The notes under the pieces were generated by a model that ran no database searches, was not told the DNA's origin, and was given only the letters and a program-made list of their open reading frames with translations. Position numbers and translations under genes: made by a program. A DNA stretch of 34,533 bases from Paracoccaceae bacterium. Lineage in GTDB: Bacteria > Pseudomonadota > Alphaproteobacteria > Rhodobacterales > Rhodobacteraceae. Shown piece after piece: positions 9,126-18,263 of the stretch. Each line of letters begins with the position of its first letter. The first letter of the stretch is position 1. Where the stretch lies: NCBI GenBank assembly GCA_027000645.1, contig JALTNO010000309.1, positions 1-34,533 on the forward strand. Reading direction: 5' to 3'.

Positions 9126-9434
9126 ATGGCACGGGATGGTTTCATCATCGACGACCCTTCGGATGCGCCGCAACGGCGCCCGCTTGCACATCGTCTGGTT
9201 CTGCTTGCGGTGGTTGCCACCTGCGGCCTGCTGGTGGCCATCGCGTTTCTGGCCGATGAAAGCATGTTCGACAGGCTGGAGAAGGCGACCGGTCGGCTGA
9301 CCGAACAGATCGGGATGGTCCTGCCGAACCCGGTCGAGAGCGTGCCCGTGGCACGCAGGATCGAACCTCCGCACCCCGTCGAGATCATCCCGCAGGGCGC
9401 GGGTGTCGGCGCGGCCGCCAGCCCTGGCGACTGA
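9126..9434 (+). CDS. Hypothetical small single-TM protein
   Basis: 102 aa, one hydrophobic segment (LVLLAVVATCGLLVAIAFLA); no family recognised. Confidence 0.6.
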   Translation: MARDGFIIDDPSDAPQRRPLAHRLVLLAVVATCGLLVAIAFLADESMFDRLEKATGRLTEQIGMVLPNPVESVPVARRIEPPHPVEIIPQGAGVGAAASPGD

Positions 9435-9456
9435 CGGCCGCGGCCGGAATCGTTTT

Positions 9457-9885
9457 TCAGCCGATGGAAACCAGCTCGATGGCGAAGGTCAGGTCCTGAC
9501 CTGCCAGCGGGTGGTTGGCATCAAGCGTCACTTCGGTTTCGCTCACCTCCACCACCGTCACCGGCACCACCTGTCCCTGCGGCGTCTGCATCTGCAGCAT
9601 GGTCCCGATCTCCAGCGGAATGTCCTCGGGGATGCCTTCGCGCGGCACCGCCTGGCGCATCTCGGGGTTGACCGGGCCGTAGGCCTCGTCGCAGGGGATG
9701 TTCACGGTCTTCTTCTCGCCCACTTCCATGCCCGGAAGCGCCTTGTCGAGGCCGGGGATGATCTGGCCGGACCCGACCTGGAACTCCAGAGGATCGCGCC
9801 CTTCGGAGCTGTCGAATGTTCTGCCGTCATCCAGCGTACCGGTGTAATGGATGCGAACGGTGTCGCCGGTCTTCACTTGGGTCAT
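9457..9885 (-). CDS. FKBP-type peptidyl-prolyl cis-trans isomerase (SlyD-like)
   Basis: VRIHYTGTLDDGRTFDSSEGRDPLEFQVGSGQIIPGLDKALPGMEVGEKKTVNI. Confidence 0.94.
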   Translation of the reverse strand: MTQVKTGDTVRIHYTGTLDDGRTFDSSEGRDPLEFQVGSGQIIPGLDKALPGMEVGEKKTVNIPCDEAYGPVNPEMRQAVPREGIPEDIPLEIGTMLQMQTPQGQVVPVTVVEVSETEVTLDANHPLAGQDLTFAIELVSIG

Positions 9886-9959
9886 ATATGCTCCGATCCT
9901 TGGGGAGTTGCAGAAAGCCCCAGCCTACAGGGCTGTCCGGGGATGTAAACCCGACCGCG

Positions 9960-10556
9960 TCAAACCGTCCCGTTTCCCCCCTTCAGCCTTGCCCGGCTTT
10001 GCGCCCATTTCTCGATGAATCGGTCCTCGTCCCCGTAATCCATGAAGTCGGCATAGCGTTCATGCACCCCGCGCACCCTTGCGGCATGCTTGATCGGGCA
10101 CCAGTAGGCCTCGGTCCGCGAGGCGATCTCGCGCACATAGGCGATCAGGCCGTTGGCATAGCCGCAATAGACGCAGTTCAGCTTCTGCAGGGCATTGAGA
10201 TAGGCAAGGTGATGGCGGTCGATGACGATGAAATCGCGCCGCGGCACGCGCGGGATGCCATAGACGGGGAAACAGATCCTCTGATACAGGGTGACGGCCA
10301 GGTCGAGCAGCACCAGCGGCACGATCAGTCCGTAGATCACCGGCGCGGTCAGCACCACCAGCGGACGTGCCGCCGACAGGAAATCGCGCAGGTGCATCCG
10401 CGCGGCGCGGTGGCGTTCGCGAACGCCCTCCTCGAACACCACGCGTCCCCGCTCCAGGTGATAGCGCAGACGCTGCCGGCGCGCCTCCCATTCGGCGTCG
10501 AGTTGCCGTTGCAGATCGCGAATCCGGTCGCGCAACGTGTCGATCCTGCTTGCCAT
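9960..10556 (-). CDS. Conserved-looking uncharacterised membrane-associated protein with CxxC...C motif
   Basis: N-terminal coiled-coil, TM segment (VVLTAPVIYGLIVPLVLLDLAVTL), C-terminal NCVYCGYANG..YWCPIKHA. Confidence 0.75.
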   Translation of the reverse strand: MASRIDTLRDRIRDLQRQLDAEWEARRQRLRYHLERGRVVFEEGVRERHRAARMHLRDFLSAARPLVVLTAPVIYGLIVPLVLLDLAVTLYQRICFPVYGIPRVPRRDFIVIDRHHLAYLNALQKLNCVYCGYANGLIAYVREIASRTEAYWCPIKHAARVRGVHERYADFMDYGDEDRFIEKWAQSRARLKGGNGTV

Positions 10557-10661
10557 GGCCCGATGTTTCCCTGTCTGTGGCGTTGTGAAGGACAAGATAG
10601 GCACCCCCCTTTCCTGTCGCCAGCCACCGTGCCAATGTCGCCGGAGAAAGGGGAATGACCA

Positions 10662-11351
10662 ATGCCGATCACTACCTGCGTTTTCGATGCCTACGGCACG
10701 CTGTTCGACGTCTCTGCCGCCGCACGCCTGGCCGCCGCCGGGCCGGAATTTCCGGCTCTGGCCGACCGCTGGGCCGAGCTGGCCGCGCACTGGCGGACGA
10801 AACAGCTGCAATATACATGGCTGCGCGCGATCGCGAATGCCCATGCCGATTTCTGGTCCGTCACACAGGACGGGCTGGACTGGGCGCTGCAGGCCACCGG
10901 CCTTGACGGGGACCCGGCGCTGCGACGGCGACTGCTGGATCTCTACTGGGAACTCCAGGCCTACCCGGAGGTGCCGGGGATGCTGGAGGCGCTCAAGGCC
11001 GCGGGGCTGAAGACCGCGATCCTCTCGAACGGGTCGCCCGACATGCTGGACGGGGCGGTGAAATCGGCCGGGATCGGCGGTGTTCTCGATGCGGTTCTGT
11101 CGGTGGAAAGCGTCGGCGTCTTCAAGCCCGACGCGCGGGTTTACGCACTTGTCGGGCAGCGGCTGGGATGCGCCGATGACGAGGTCCTGTTCGTGTCGTC
11201 GAACGGGTGGGACGCGGCGGCGGCAGCCGGGTTCGGCTTCGTCAGCGTCTGGGCCAACCGCGCCGGCGAACCGATGGAGCGCCTGCCGTGGAAACCGGCG
11301 CATGTGGTGGCGGACCTGACCGGCATTCCGGCGCTGGCGGGCATCCGGTGA
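10662..11351 (+). CDS. Haloacid dehalogenase type II (HAD superfamily)
   Basis: CVFDAYGTLFDV..ILSNGSPDML..SVESVGVFKPDARVYAL..VSSNGWDAAAAAGFGF. Confidence 0.92.
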   Translation: MPITTCVFDAYGTLFDVSAAARLAAAGPEFPALADRWAELAAHWRTKQLQYTWLRAIANAHADFWSVTQDGLDWALQATGLDGDPALRRRLLDLYWELQAYPEVPGMLEALKAAGLKTAILSNGSPDMLDGAVKSAGIGGVLDAVLSVESVGVFKPDARVYALVGQRLGCADDEVLFVSSNGWDAAAAAGFGFVSVWANRAGEPMERLPWKPAHVVADLTGIPALAGIR

Positions 11352-11400
11352 CCGGGCCGGCAGCAATCGCCGGGCGGCCGGGCGAGCGGGGCGAAACGGC

Positions 11401-12378
11401 ATGACCTCGCTGGCCATGATCGAGGCCGCGGCCGAGCGGCTGGCCGGCCGCGCCCGCCGCACGCCGCTGCTGAGCGCCCCCGCCCTTGACGAGATTGCCG
11501 GGCGGCGGGTGCTGGTGAAACCGGAATGTCTGCAACTGACCGGCAGCTTCAAGTTCCGCGGCGCCTGGGCGGCGATCTCGGCGCTGGATCCGGCGCTGCG
11601 GGCGCGCGGGGTCATCGCCCTTTCCAGTGGCAATCATGCCCAGGGCGTGGCGATGGCGGCGCGACTGCACGGCGTGCCGGCGGTGATCGTGATGCCGCGG
11701 GACGCCCCGCGCGTGAAGATCGAGGGCACCCGCGCGCTGGGGGCCGAACTGGTTCTCTACGACCGCGCCACCGACGACCGCGACGCCATCGCCGCCGAAC
11801 TGGCCGATGCGCGCGGGCTGACGCCCATCCAGCCCTTCGACAACCCGGCGGTGATTGCCGGGCAGGGCACGGTGGGGCTGGAAATCGCCGAACAGGCCGC
11901 GGACCTCGGGGTGAGCCGGGCCGAGGTGCTGGTACCCTGCGGCGGCGGCGGGCTGAGCGCGGGCGTCGCCCTGGCGCTGGAGGCGCGCGCGCCGGGCATG
12001 CGCCTGCGCCCTGTCGAGCCCGAGGGCTTTGACGACACCGCCCGTTCGCTGGCTGCGGGCCGGATCATGGGCAACGACCGGCTTGCTGGTTCGGTTTGCG
12101 ACGCGATCCTGACTCCTGCGCCGGGCGGGCTGACCTTCCCGATTCTCAAGCGCCTGTGCGGGCCGGGCCTTGCCGTGACCGACGATCAGGCCATGCAGGC
12201 CGTGGCGCAGGCCTTCGCCCGGCTCAGGATCGTGGCCGAACCGGGCGGGGCGGTGGCGCTGGCGGCGGCGCTGTTTCACCGCAGCCGGATCGAGGGCGAG
12301 ACGGTCATCGTGGTCGTCTCGGGCGGCAATGTGGATGCGGCGCTGTTTTGCAGGGCGCTGGAAGGGGGTGCTGCCTGA
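11401..12378 (+). CDS. Threonine/serine dehydratase family PLP enzyme
   Basis: CLQLTGSFKFRGA (PLP lysine), SSGNHAQGVA, PCGGGGLSAG. Confidence 0.93.
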   Translation: MTSLAMIEAAAERLAGRARRTPLLSAPALDEIAGRRVLVKPECLQLTGSFKFRGAWAAISALDPALRARGVIALSSGNHAQGVAMAARLHGVPAVIVMPRDAPRVKIEGTRALGAELVLYDRATDDRDAIAAELADARGLTPIQPFDNPAVIAGQGTVGLEIAEQAADLGVSRAEVLVPCGGGGLSAGVALALEARAPGMRLRPVEPEGFDDTARSLAAGRIMGNDRLAGSVCDAILTPAPGGLTFPILKRLCGPGLAVTDDQAMQAVAQAFARLRIVAEPGGAVALAAALFHRSRIEGETVIVVVSGGNVDAALFCRALEGGAA

Positions 12379-12441
12379 CGCTTTGCCGTCCGGCGCCGCT
12401 TGGCTATACCCGGAGGCGAAAACAGGAAAGAGGGGCAACCC

Positions 12442-13230
12442 ATGCACATGGCCGATCTGGGAGACGTTCAACTGCACTACCGCATCGACGGCGACCCCGA
12501 GGGCGCGCCGCTGGTCTTTGCCAATTCGCTGGGCACCGATCTGCGGCTGTGGGATGCGGTGGTGCCGCTTCTGCCGGGGGGCTTGCGGATCATCCGCTAT
12601 GACAAGCGCGGGCACGGGCTGTCCTCGCTGCCGCCGGCGCCTTACAGCATGGGCGCGCTGGTGCGCGATGCAGAGCGGCTTCTGGACATGCTCGGGGTGC
12701 GCGAGTGCGTGTTCGTGGGGCTGTCCATCGGCGGCATGATCGCGCAGGGGCTGGCGGTGAAGCGGCCCGATCTGGTGCGGGCGATGGTGCTGTCCAACAC
12801 CGGCGCCAGGATCGGCACGCCCGCGATCTGGGACGAACGCATCGCCGCGGTTAAGGAGCGCGGGATCGAGGCGCTGGCCGATGCCACCATGGAGCGCTGG
12901 TTCACCCGCGCCTTCCGCGCCACGCCGGAACTGGCGCTGTGGCGCAACATGCTGGTGCGCCAGCCGGCCGAGGGCTATGCGGGCTGTTCGGCGGCGATCT
13001 CGGGAACCGATTTCTATACCTCTACCAGCGGCCTGCGCCTGCCGGTTCTGGGCATTGCCGGGTCGGATGACGGCTCGACCCCGGCCGATCTGGTGCGCGA
13101 AACGGTGGATCTGGTGCCGGGGTCGCGCTTTCACCTGATCCGTCGGGCCGGGCATCTGCCCTGCGTCGAGCAGCCGGCGGAATATGCCCGCGTCCTGACC
13201 GGTTTCCTTCGCGAAACGGGGCATGTCTGA
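12442..13230 (+). CDS. pcaD: 3-oxoadipate enol-lactonase
   Basis: Alpha/beta hydrolase; VFANSLGTDLRLWD, DKRGHGLSS, GLSIGGMIAQGLAVKRPDLVRAMVLSNTGARIG. Confidence 0.88.
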   Translation: MHMADLGDVQLHYRIDGDPEGAPLVFANSLGTDLRLWDAVVPLLPGGLRIIRYDKRGHGLSSLPPAPYSMGALVRDAERLLDMLGVRECVFVGLSIGGMIAQGLAVKRPDLVRAMVLSNTGARIGTPAIWDERIAAVKERGIEALADATMERWFTRAFRATPELALWRNMLVRQPAEGYAGCSAAISGTDFYTSTSGLRLPVLGIAGSDDGSTPADLVRETVDLVPGSRFHLIRRAGHLPCVEQPAEYARVLTGFLRETGHV

Positions 13231-14564
13231 TGGCCGCATCCCTGTTCGACAGCGCCATGTTTTCGCGTCTCTTTCCAACCGGAGAGGCGGGGCGGCTGTT
13301 CACCGACAGCGCCGAGATCCGCGCCATGCTGCTGGTCGAGGGAGCTCTGGCGCGGGTGCAGGGCGCGCGCGGGATCATTCCGGCCGAAAGCGCCGCGGCC
13401 ATCGACCGCGCGGCGATGGAGGTGCAGATCGACGGCGCCGCCCTGGCAGACGCCACCGGCGAAAACGGGGTCTGCGTGCCGGGCCTGGTGACGGCGTTCC
13501 GCGAGGCGATGGCCGCACCCGAACATGCGCAATACGTCCATTGGGGCGCCACCTCTCAGGACGTCATCGATACCGCCCTGATGCTGCGGCTGCGCCGGGC
13601 ACTGGCGCTGATCGAGGCGGATGTGAGGGCAATGCTTGGCGAGCTGGCGCAGTTGGCCGAAACCCATGCAGATCTGCCGATGCCGGCCCGGACCTTCGGC
13701 CAGCACGCGAATGTCACCAGTTTCGGCGCGGTGGTGGCGGGCTGGGGCTGGCCCCTGGCGGGGCTGCTGGAAGAGTTGCCCGGTCTGCGCGGGGATTGCC
13801 TGCTAGTGTCGCTGTCGGGGGCGACAGGGACGGCCTCGCAGCTGGGTCCGCAGGCGGCGGCGCTGCGGGCGGATCTGGCCGCCGCGCTGGGACTGTCCGA
13901 TCCCGGCCGCGACTGGCACACCGACCGTGCTCCGGTGCTGAAGATCGCCGACTGGCTGACCCGCCTGGCGGTCGCCCTTGGCAAGCTGGGCGAGGATGCG
14001 GTCGAGCTGGCGCAGACCGGGATCGGAGAACTGGATCCGGGAGGGGCGGGCGCGTCCTCGACCCTGCCGCAGAAGCGCAACCCGGTGGCCCCATCGGTGC
14101 TGGTGGCGCTGTCCCGGCAGGCGGCGGGGCTTGCGGGCATCCTCCGGGGTGCCGCGGTTCAGCGTCACCAGCGCGACGGCGGAGCGTGGTTTGCCGAGTG
14201 GATGTGCCTGCCGCAGATCGTCCTGGGGGCGGCCGCGGCGGCCCGCATTGCCCGCCGGTTGAGCGCCGCGATGGCCCCCCGCCCCGAGGCGATGGCGGCG
14301 GCGCTGGACGCCACGGGGGGCCTTATCCACGCCGAGGCGCTGAGTTTTGCACTGGCATCCTTCCTTCCGCGACCCGAGGCGCAGGCCGCGACCAAGGCAT
14401 TGTGCCGCGAAGCGATGGAAAGCGGCGCCTCGCTGGCCGATCTGGTGGCGCGGGACTGGCCCCGGATCGACGCGGCCACCCTGTTCGATCCGTCGCGGCA
14501 GATGGGGCGGGCGCCTGAAGAGGCCCGCGCCTTTGCCGGCGCCGCGCAGGCGCTTGCCGGCTGA
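13230..14564 (+). CDS. pcaB: 3-carboxy-cis,cis-muconate cycloisomerase-like (fumarase/adenylosuccinate lyase superfamily)
   Basis: HWGATSQDVIDTALMLRLR, GGAGASSTLPQKRNPVAPS signature; TGATG overlap with pcaD. Confidence 0.88.
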   Translation: MAASLFDSAMFSRLFPTGEAGRLFTDSAEIRAMLLVEGALARVQGARGIIPAESAAAIDRAAMEVQIDGAALADATGENGVCVPGLVTAFREAMAAPEHAQYVHWGATSQDVIDTALMLRLRRALALIEADVRAMLGELAQLAETHADLPMPARTFGQHANVTSFGAVVAGWGWPLAGLLEELPGLRGDCLLVSLSGATGTASQLGPQAAALRADLAAALGLSDPGRDWHTDRAPVLKIADWLTRLAVALGKLGEDAVELAQTGIGELDPGGAGASSTLPQKRNPVAPSVLVALSRQAAGLAGILRGAAVQRHQRDGGAWFAEWMCLPQIVLGAAAAARIARRLSAAMAPRPEAMAAALDATGGLIHAEALSFALASFLPRPEAQAATKALCREAMESGASLADLVARDWPRIDAATLFDPSRQMGRAPEEARAFAGAAQALAG

Positions 14565-14611
14565 GCGGGCAAGGGATTGCGCCGGGGCGAGGGGAAGGAG
14601 TTCATGCGCCT

Positions 14612-14680
14612 GCAGGGGGCTCTGCCCCCGTCGCCCGTGCCGGGCGACTCCCCCGGGATATTTGCAGGCCAGAAAAAGAA
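14612..14680. repeat. Dispersed intergenic repeat copy 2 (opposite orientation, diverged)
   Basis: GCAGGGGGCTCTGCCCCCGTCGCCCGTGCCGGGCGACTCCCCCGGGATATTTGCAGGCCAGAAAAAG; contains CCCCCGGgATATTT, near reverse complement of AAATACTCCGGGGG. Confidence 0.6.
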
Positions 14681-14777
14681 CGTGACGGCGTGGCGCCGGT
14701 GATCTCTTGCCTGTGGCGCGCGCCCGGTTCACGGTAGCGGGAGGCAAGGACGGAGCAGGAGAAGGGAGAAGAGCGCC

Positions 14778-15869
14778 ATGCAGAAGATCAAGGCCGCCCT
14801 GTGCCGGGAATTTGGCGCACCGCTGGTGATCGAGGACATTCACATCGCCCCCCCCGGCATGGGTGAGGTCGAGGTGACGCTGGGCGCGGTTGCGGTCTGC
14901 CATTCCGACATTTCTTATGCGGAAGGCGCGTGGGGAGGCCCCCTGCCCGCCGTTTATGGCCATGAGGCTGCGGGCACGGTCACCGCCGTCGGCCCCGGGG
15001 CGGGCGGGCTCAAGGTGGGCGACGCGGTGATCGTGACCCTGATCCGCGCCTGCGGGTCGTGTCCGTCCTGTGCCTCGGGCCGGCCGACCATCTGCGAGAC
15101 GCCGATCGATGGCCTGAAGGGGCCGATCACGACCGTCGATGGCGAGCCGCTGTTTCAGGCCATGGCCTGCGGGGCATTCGCGGAAAAGGTGGTGGTGGAT
15201 CACAGCCAGGTCGTGAAGATCCCGCAGGCCATGCCCAGGGACGTGGCCTGCCTGCTGTCCTGCGGTGTCATTACCGGCGTGGGCGCGGTGGTGAACGCGG
15301 GCGGGATTCGGCCGGGTCAGGATGTGGTGGTGATCGGTGCCGGCGGCGTGGGGTTGAACGCCATCCAGGGCGCGCGCATTGCCGGCGCCCGGCGCATCGT
15401 TGCCGTGGACATGAGCGAGGAGAAGCTTGAGGTCGCCCGCCAGTTCGGTGCGACCCACGGGGTTCTGGCCACCGGGAAATCGCCGTGGCGGGACAGCTAC
15501 AAGGCCCTTGGCGGGCGCGGCGCGGATCTGGTTCTGGTCACCGTGGGGGCGATTCCCGCCTATGAGCAGGCGCCGCGCTACCTGGGCCGGGGCGGGCGCG
15601 CCATTCTTGTCGGCATGCCGCATTCGGGCGACATGGCCCGCTACGAACCCGTGGTCATGGCCGCCATCGGCCAGGGCATGATCGGGTCGAAGATGGGCGA
15701 CGTGGTGATCCAGCGCGACATCCCGTGGATGATCGACCTCTATGAACAGGGGCGGCTGAAGCTGGACGAGCTGATCTCGGGCCGCTGGTCGCTGGAACAG
15801 ATCAACGAGGCGATCGCCGACACGAAATCGGGCGGGGCGAAACGCAACGTGATCCTGTTCGAGAGGTAA
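14778..15869 (+). CDS. Zn-dependent alcohol dehydrogenase family protein (MDR)
   Basis: VCHSDISYAEG, YGHEAAGTVTAVG, CGSCPSCASGRPTIC, VIGAGGVGLNAIQGARIAGARRIVAVD. Confidence 0.93.
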   Translation: MQKIKAALCREFGAPLVIEDIHIAPPGMGEVEVTLGAVAVCHSDISYAEGAWGGPLPAVYGHEAAGTVTAVGPGAGGLKVGDAVIVTLIRACGSCPSCASGRPTICETPIDGLKGPITTVDGEPLFQAMACGAFAEKVVVDHSQVVKIPQAMPRDVACLLSCGVITGVGAVVNAGGIRPGQDVVVIGAGGVGLNAIQGARIAGARRIVAVDMSEEKLEVARQFGATHGVLATGKSPWRDSYKALGGRGADLVLVTVGAIPAYEQAPRYLGRGGRAILVGMPHSGDMARYEPVVMAAIGQGMIGSKMGDVVIQRDIPWMIDLYEQGRLKLDELISGRWSLEQINEAIADTKSGGAKRNVILFER

Positions 15870-15873
15870 CACC

Positions 15874-16518
15874 ATGTTCGACTATTCCCTTCTGCACTGG
15901 ACCACATTCCTGACCGCCGCGGTTCTGCTCAACCTGTCGCCGGGGCCGGACATCGCCTTCATCCTGGGCCGGACGGCGCAGGGCGGCCTGCGCAGCGGGT
16001 TCGCCGCGATGTTCGGCATCTGGGCCGGCGCCTTCGGCCATGTGCTGATGGCGGCATTCGGGCTTTCGGCGATTCTCGTCGCCTCGGCCACGGCGTTTAC
16101 GGCGGTGAAATGGATCGGCGCGGCCTATCTGGTCTGGATCGGGCTGCAGGCGCTGCGGTCGGGCGGCGGCGGCTTTCTGTCCGACCGCGACCCGACCCCG
16201 CCGGCGCCGCCGGGGCGGATCTTCCGGCAGGGGGTTCTGGTCGCCCTGCTCAACCCCAAGGTCGCGGTGTTCTTCCTCGCCTTCCTGCCGCAATTCGTCG
16301 TCCCCGGCGCGGGGCCGGTCCCGGCGCAACTGTTCCTGCACGGGATCCTGATCATCGCCGTCGCCGGACTGGTGGAACCGGCGCTGGTGCTGATGTCGCA
16401 CCGGCTGATGGCGGGTCTGAGGCGCAAGCCCTCCCTCGGCAGGTGGATGGACCGGACGCTGGGGGCGCTGCTGATCGGGCTGGGGGTGAAACTGGCCCTG
16501 TCGGGCCGGCCGGAGTGA
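15874..16518 (+). CDS. LysE/RhtB family translocator
   Basis: LLNLSPGPDIAFILGRTAQGGLRSGFAAMFGIWAGAFGHVLMAAFGLSAIL; LNPKVAVFFLAFLPQFV. Confidence 0.93.
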   Translation: MFDYSLLHWTTFLTAAVLLNLSPGPDIAFILGRTAQGGLRSGFAAMFGIWAGAFGHVLMAAFGLSAILVASATAFTAVKWIGAAYLVWIGLQALRSGGGGFLSDRDPTPPAPPGRIFRQGVLVALLNPKVAVFFLAFLPQFVVPGAGPVPAQLFLHGILIIAVAGLVEPALVLMSHRLMAGLRRKPSLGRWMDRTLGALLIGLGVKLALSGRPE

Positions 16519-16562
16519 ACGCGCGCGGGCCGGGAGCGGCGCGCGGCAGCGGATGAGGGTGC

Positions 16563-17798
16563 ATGATGAAGCTTCAGGATCTTGACGTCATCGTGACCGC
16601 GCCGCCCGCGCCGGGCTGGGGCGGGCGCTACTGGATCCTGGTCAGGCTGACCACCGACACCGGCATCACCGGCTGGGGGGAATGCTATGCCTCGTCCGTC
16701 GGCCCGGAGGCAATGCGCCACGTGATCCGCGACGTGTTCGACCGACACATGGCGGGCGAGAGCCCCGAAAACATCGAACTGATGTTCCGCCGCGCCTATT
16801 CCTCGGGCTTCACCCAGCGGCCGGACCTTACGGTGATGGGGGCGTTTTCGGGGCTGGAGATCGCCTGCTGGGACATTCTGGGCAAGGATCGCGGGCGGCC
16901 GGTATGGGCATTGCTGGGCGGGCGAATGAACGACCGGCTGCGCGCCTATTCCTACCTCTACCCCCTGCCCCATCACCCGATGCGGGAATTCTGGACCTCG
17001 CCGGAGATGGCCTCGGAAGCTGCGGCCGAGATGGTCCGGCGCGGCTTTACCGCCGTAAAATTCGACCCCGCCGGCCCCTACACGATCCGCGGCGGGCACA
17101 TGCCGGGCATGCGGGACATCGCGGTTTCGATCCGGTTCTGCAAGGCGGTCCGCGAGGCGGTGGGCGAGCGCGCCGACCTGCTGTTCGGCACCCACGGGCA
17201 GTTCTCGACCGCCGGCGCGATCCGGCTGGGGCAGGCGCTGGAGCCGTTCCTGCCGCTGTGGTTCGAGGAACCGGTCCCGCCCGACGACATGGAGGCGATG
17301 GCGCAGGTGGCGCGGACCGTACGCATCCCCGTCGCCACCGGTGAACGCCTGACAACCAAGGGCGAATTCGCCGCCGTGCTGCGCGCGGGCGCGGCCGGCA
17401 TCGTGCAACCGGCGCTGGGACGGGCGGGCGGCATCTGGGAGGCCAGGAAGATCGCCGCCATCGCCGAGACCTACAATGCGCAGGTGGCGCCGCATCTCTA
17501 TGCAGGGCCGGTGGAATGGGCTGCGAATGTCCATCTGGCCGCTTCGATTCCAAATTTCCTGCTCCTGGAAACCATCGAGACACCGTTTCACGATGCGCTG
17601 ATCGGGGGAGGTATTCGCGTTGAAGACGGCTTCGTCACCCCGCCCGACACGCCGGGCCTCGGGATCGAGGTGGATGAAGATCTTGCCCGCGCCCATCCCT
17701 GGTCGGGCGACGGGCTGCACCTCCAGATGCAGGAGGCCCCCTGCGACCATGCGCGGGGGAACGCCTTTCAGGGTGGCGCGCCGGCACGGGAGGAGTGA
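16563..17798 (+). CDS. Mandelate racemase/muconate lactonizing enzyme (enolase superfamily) protein
   Basis: ITGWGECYAS..AFSGLEIACWDILGKDRGRPVWALLGG..AVKFDPAGPY..WFEEPVPPDD..VATGERLTTKGEF..VQPALGRAGGI. Confidence 0.92.
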   Translation: MMKLQDLDVIVTAPPAPGWGGRYWILVRLTTDTGITGWGECYASSVGPEAMRHVIRDVFDRHMAGESPENIELMFRRAYSSGFTQRPDLTVMGAFSGLEIACWDILGKDRGRPVWALLGGRMNDRLRAYSYLYPLPHHPMREFWTSPEMASEAAAEMVRRGFTAVKFDPAGPYTIRGGHMPGMRDIAVSIRFCKAVREAVGERADLLFGTHGQFSTAGAIRLGQALEPFLPLWFEEPVPPDDMEAMAQVARTVRIPVATGERLTTKGEFAAVLRAGAAGIVQPALGRAGGIWEARKIAAIAETYNAQVAPHLYAGPVEWAANVHLAASIPNFLLLETIETPFHDALIGGGIRVEDGFVTPPDTPGLGIEVDEDLARAHPWSGDGLHLQMQEAPCDHARGNAFQGGAPAREE

Positions 17799-17863
17799 CT
17801 TCACATCCGCGGCGCGGTCGTGATAGCATACCGAGAATTGAATATTTTCAGGATGGGTGCCCC

Positions 17864-18211
17864 GTGACAGTTCAACCTGCGCAGAAGATGACCCCGAATG
17901 CCACCGACGAAATGGCGGCGAACGCGACCGACGCGGCGGCCTATCTCAAGACGCTGGCGCATGAAGGGCGGTTGATGATCCTGTGCCATCTGGGGGCGGG
18001 CGAAAAATCGGTCGGCGAACTCGAACAGCTTCTGGGCATCCGGCAGGCAGCGGTGAGCCAGATGCTGGCCCGCCTGCGCGAGGAAGGGCTGGTCGCCACC
18101 CGGCGTGACGGCAAGACGATCTACTATTCGCTCTCCGACGACAAGACCGAGCAGGTCATCGGCCTGCTGTATTCCCTGTTCTGCGGCAGGGAGAAGGAAC
18201 CGCGGGCCTGA
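17864..18211 (+). CDS. ArsR-family regulator resembling BigR/SqrR (sulfide/persulfide-sensing subgroup)
   Basis: LKTLAHEGRLMILCHLGAGEKSVGELEQLLGIRQAAVSQMLARLREEGLVATRRDGKTIYYSL; two Cys (MILCHL, SLFCG) as in BigR/SqrR. GTG start assumed; ATG at 17888 is an alternative. Confidence 0.82.
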   Translation: MTVQPAQKMTPNATDEMAANATDAAAYLKTLAHEGRLMILCHLGAGEKSVGELEQLLGIRQAAVSQMLARLREEGLVATRRDGKTIYYSLSDDKTEQVIGLLYSLFCGREKEPRA

Positions 18212-18263
18212 TCGCCGGCGGCCACCCGGAACCAAGGCCCGGCAAGCCGGCGGCCGGAACGAT

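Noticed and set aside
11242-15875. 678-aa and 690-aa minus-strand ORFs
   Set aside because: Antisense to the HAD/Thr-dehydratase/pcaD and pcaB/Zn-ADH genes; high-GC shadow frames.
16125-17804. 559-aa minus-strand ORF
   Set aside because: Antisense shadow of the LysE and enolase-superfamily genes.
18212-18263. GCCGGCGGCC direct repeats between the ArsR and ABC genes
   Set aside because: GC-rich short words expected by chance in this genome; no clear hairpin with a T-tract.
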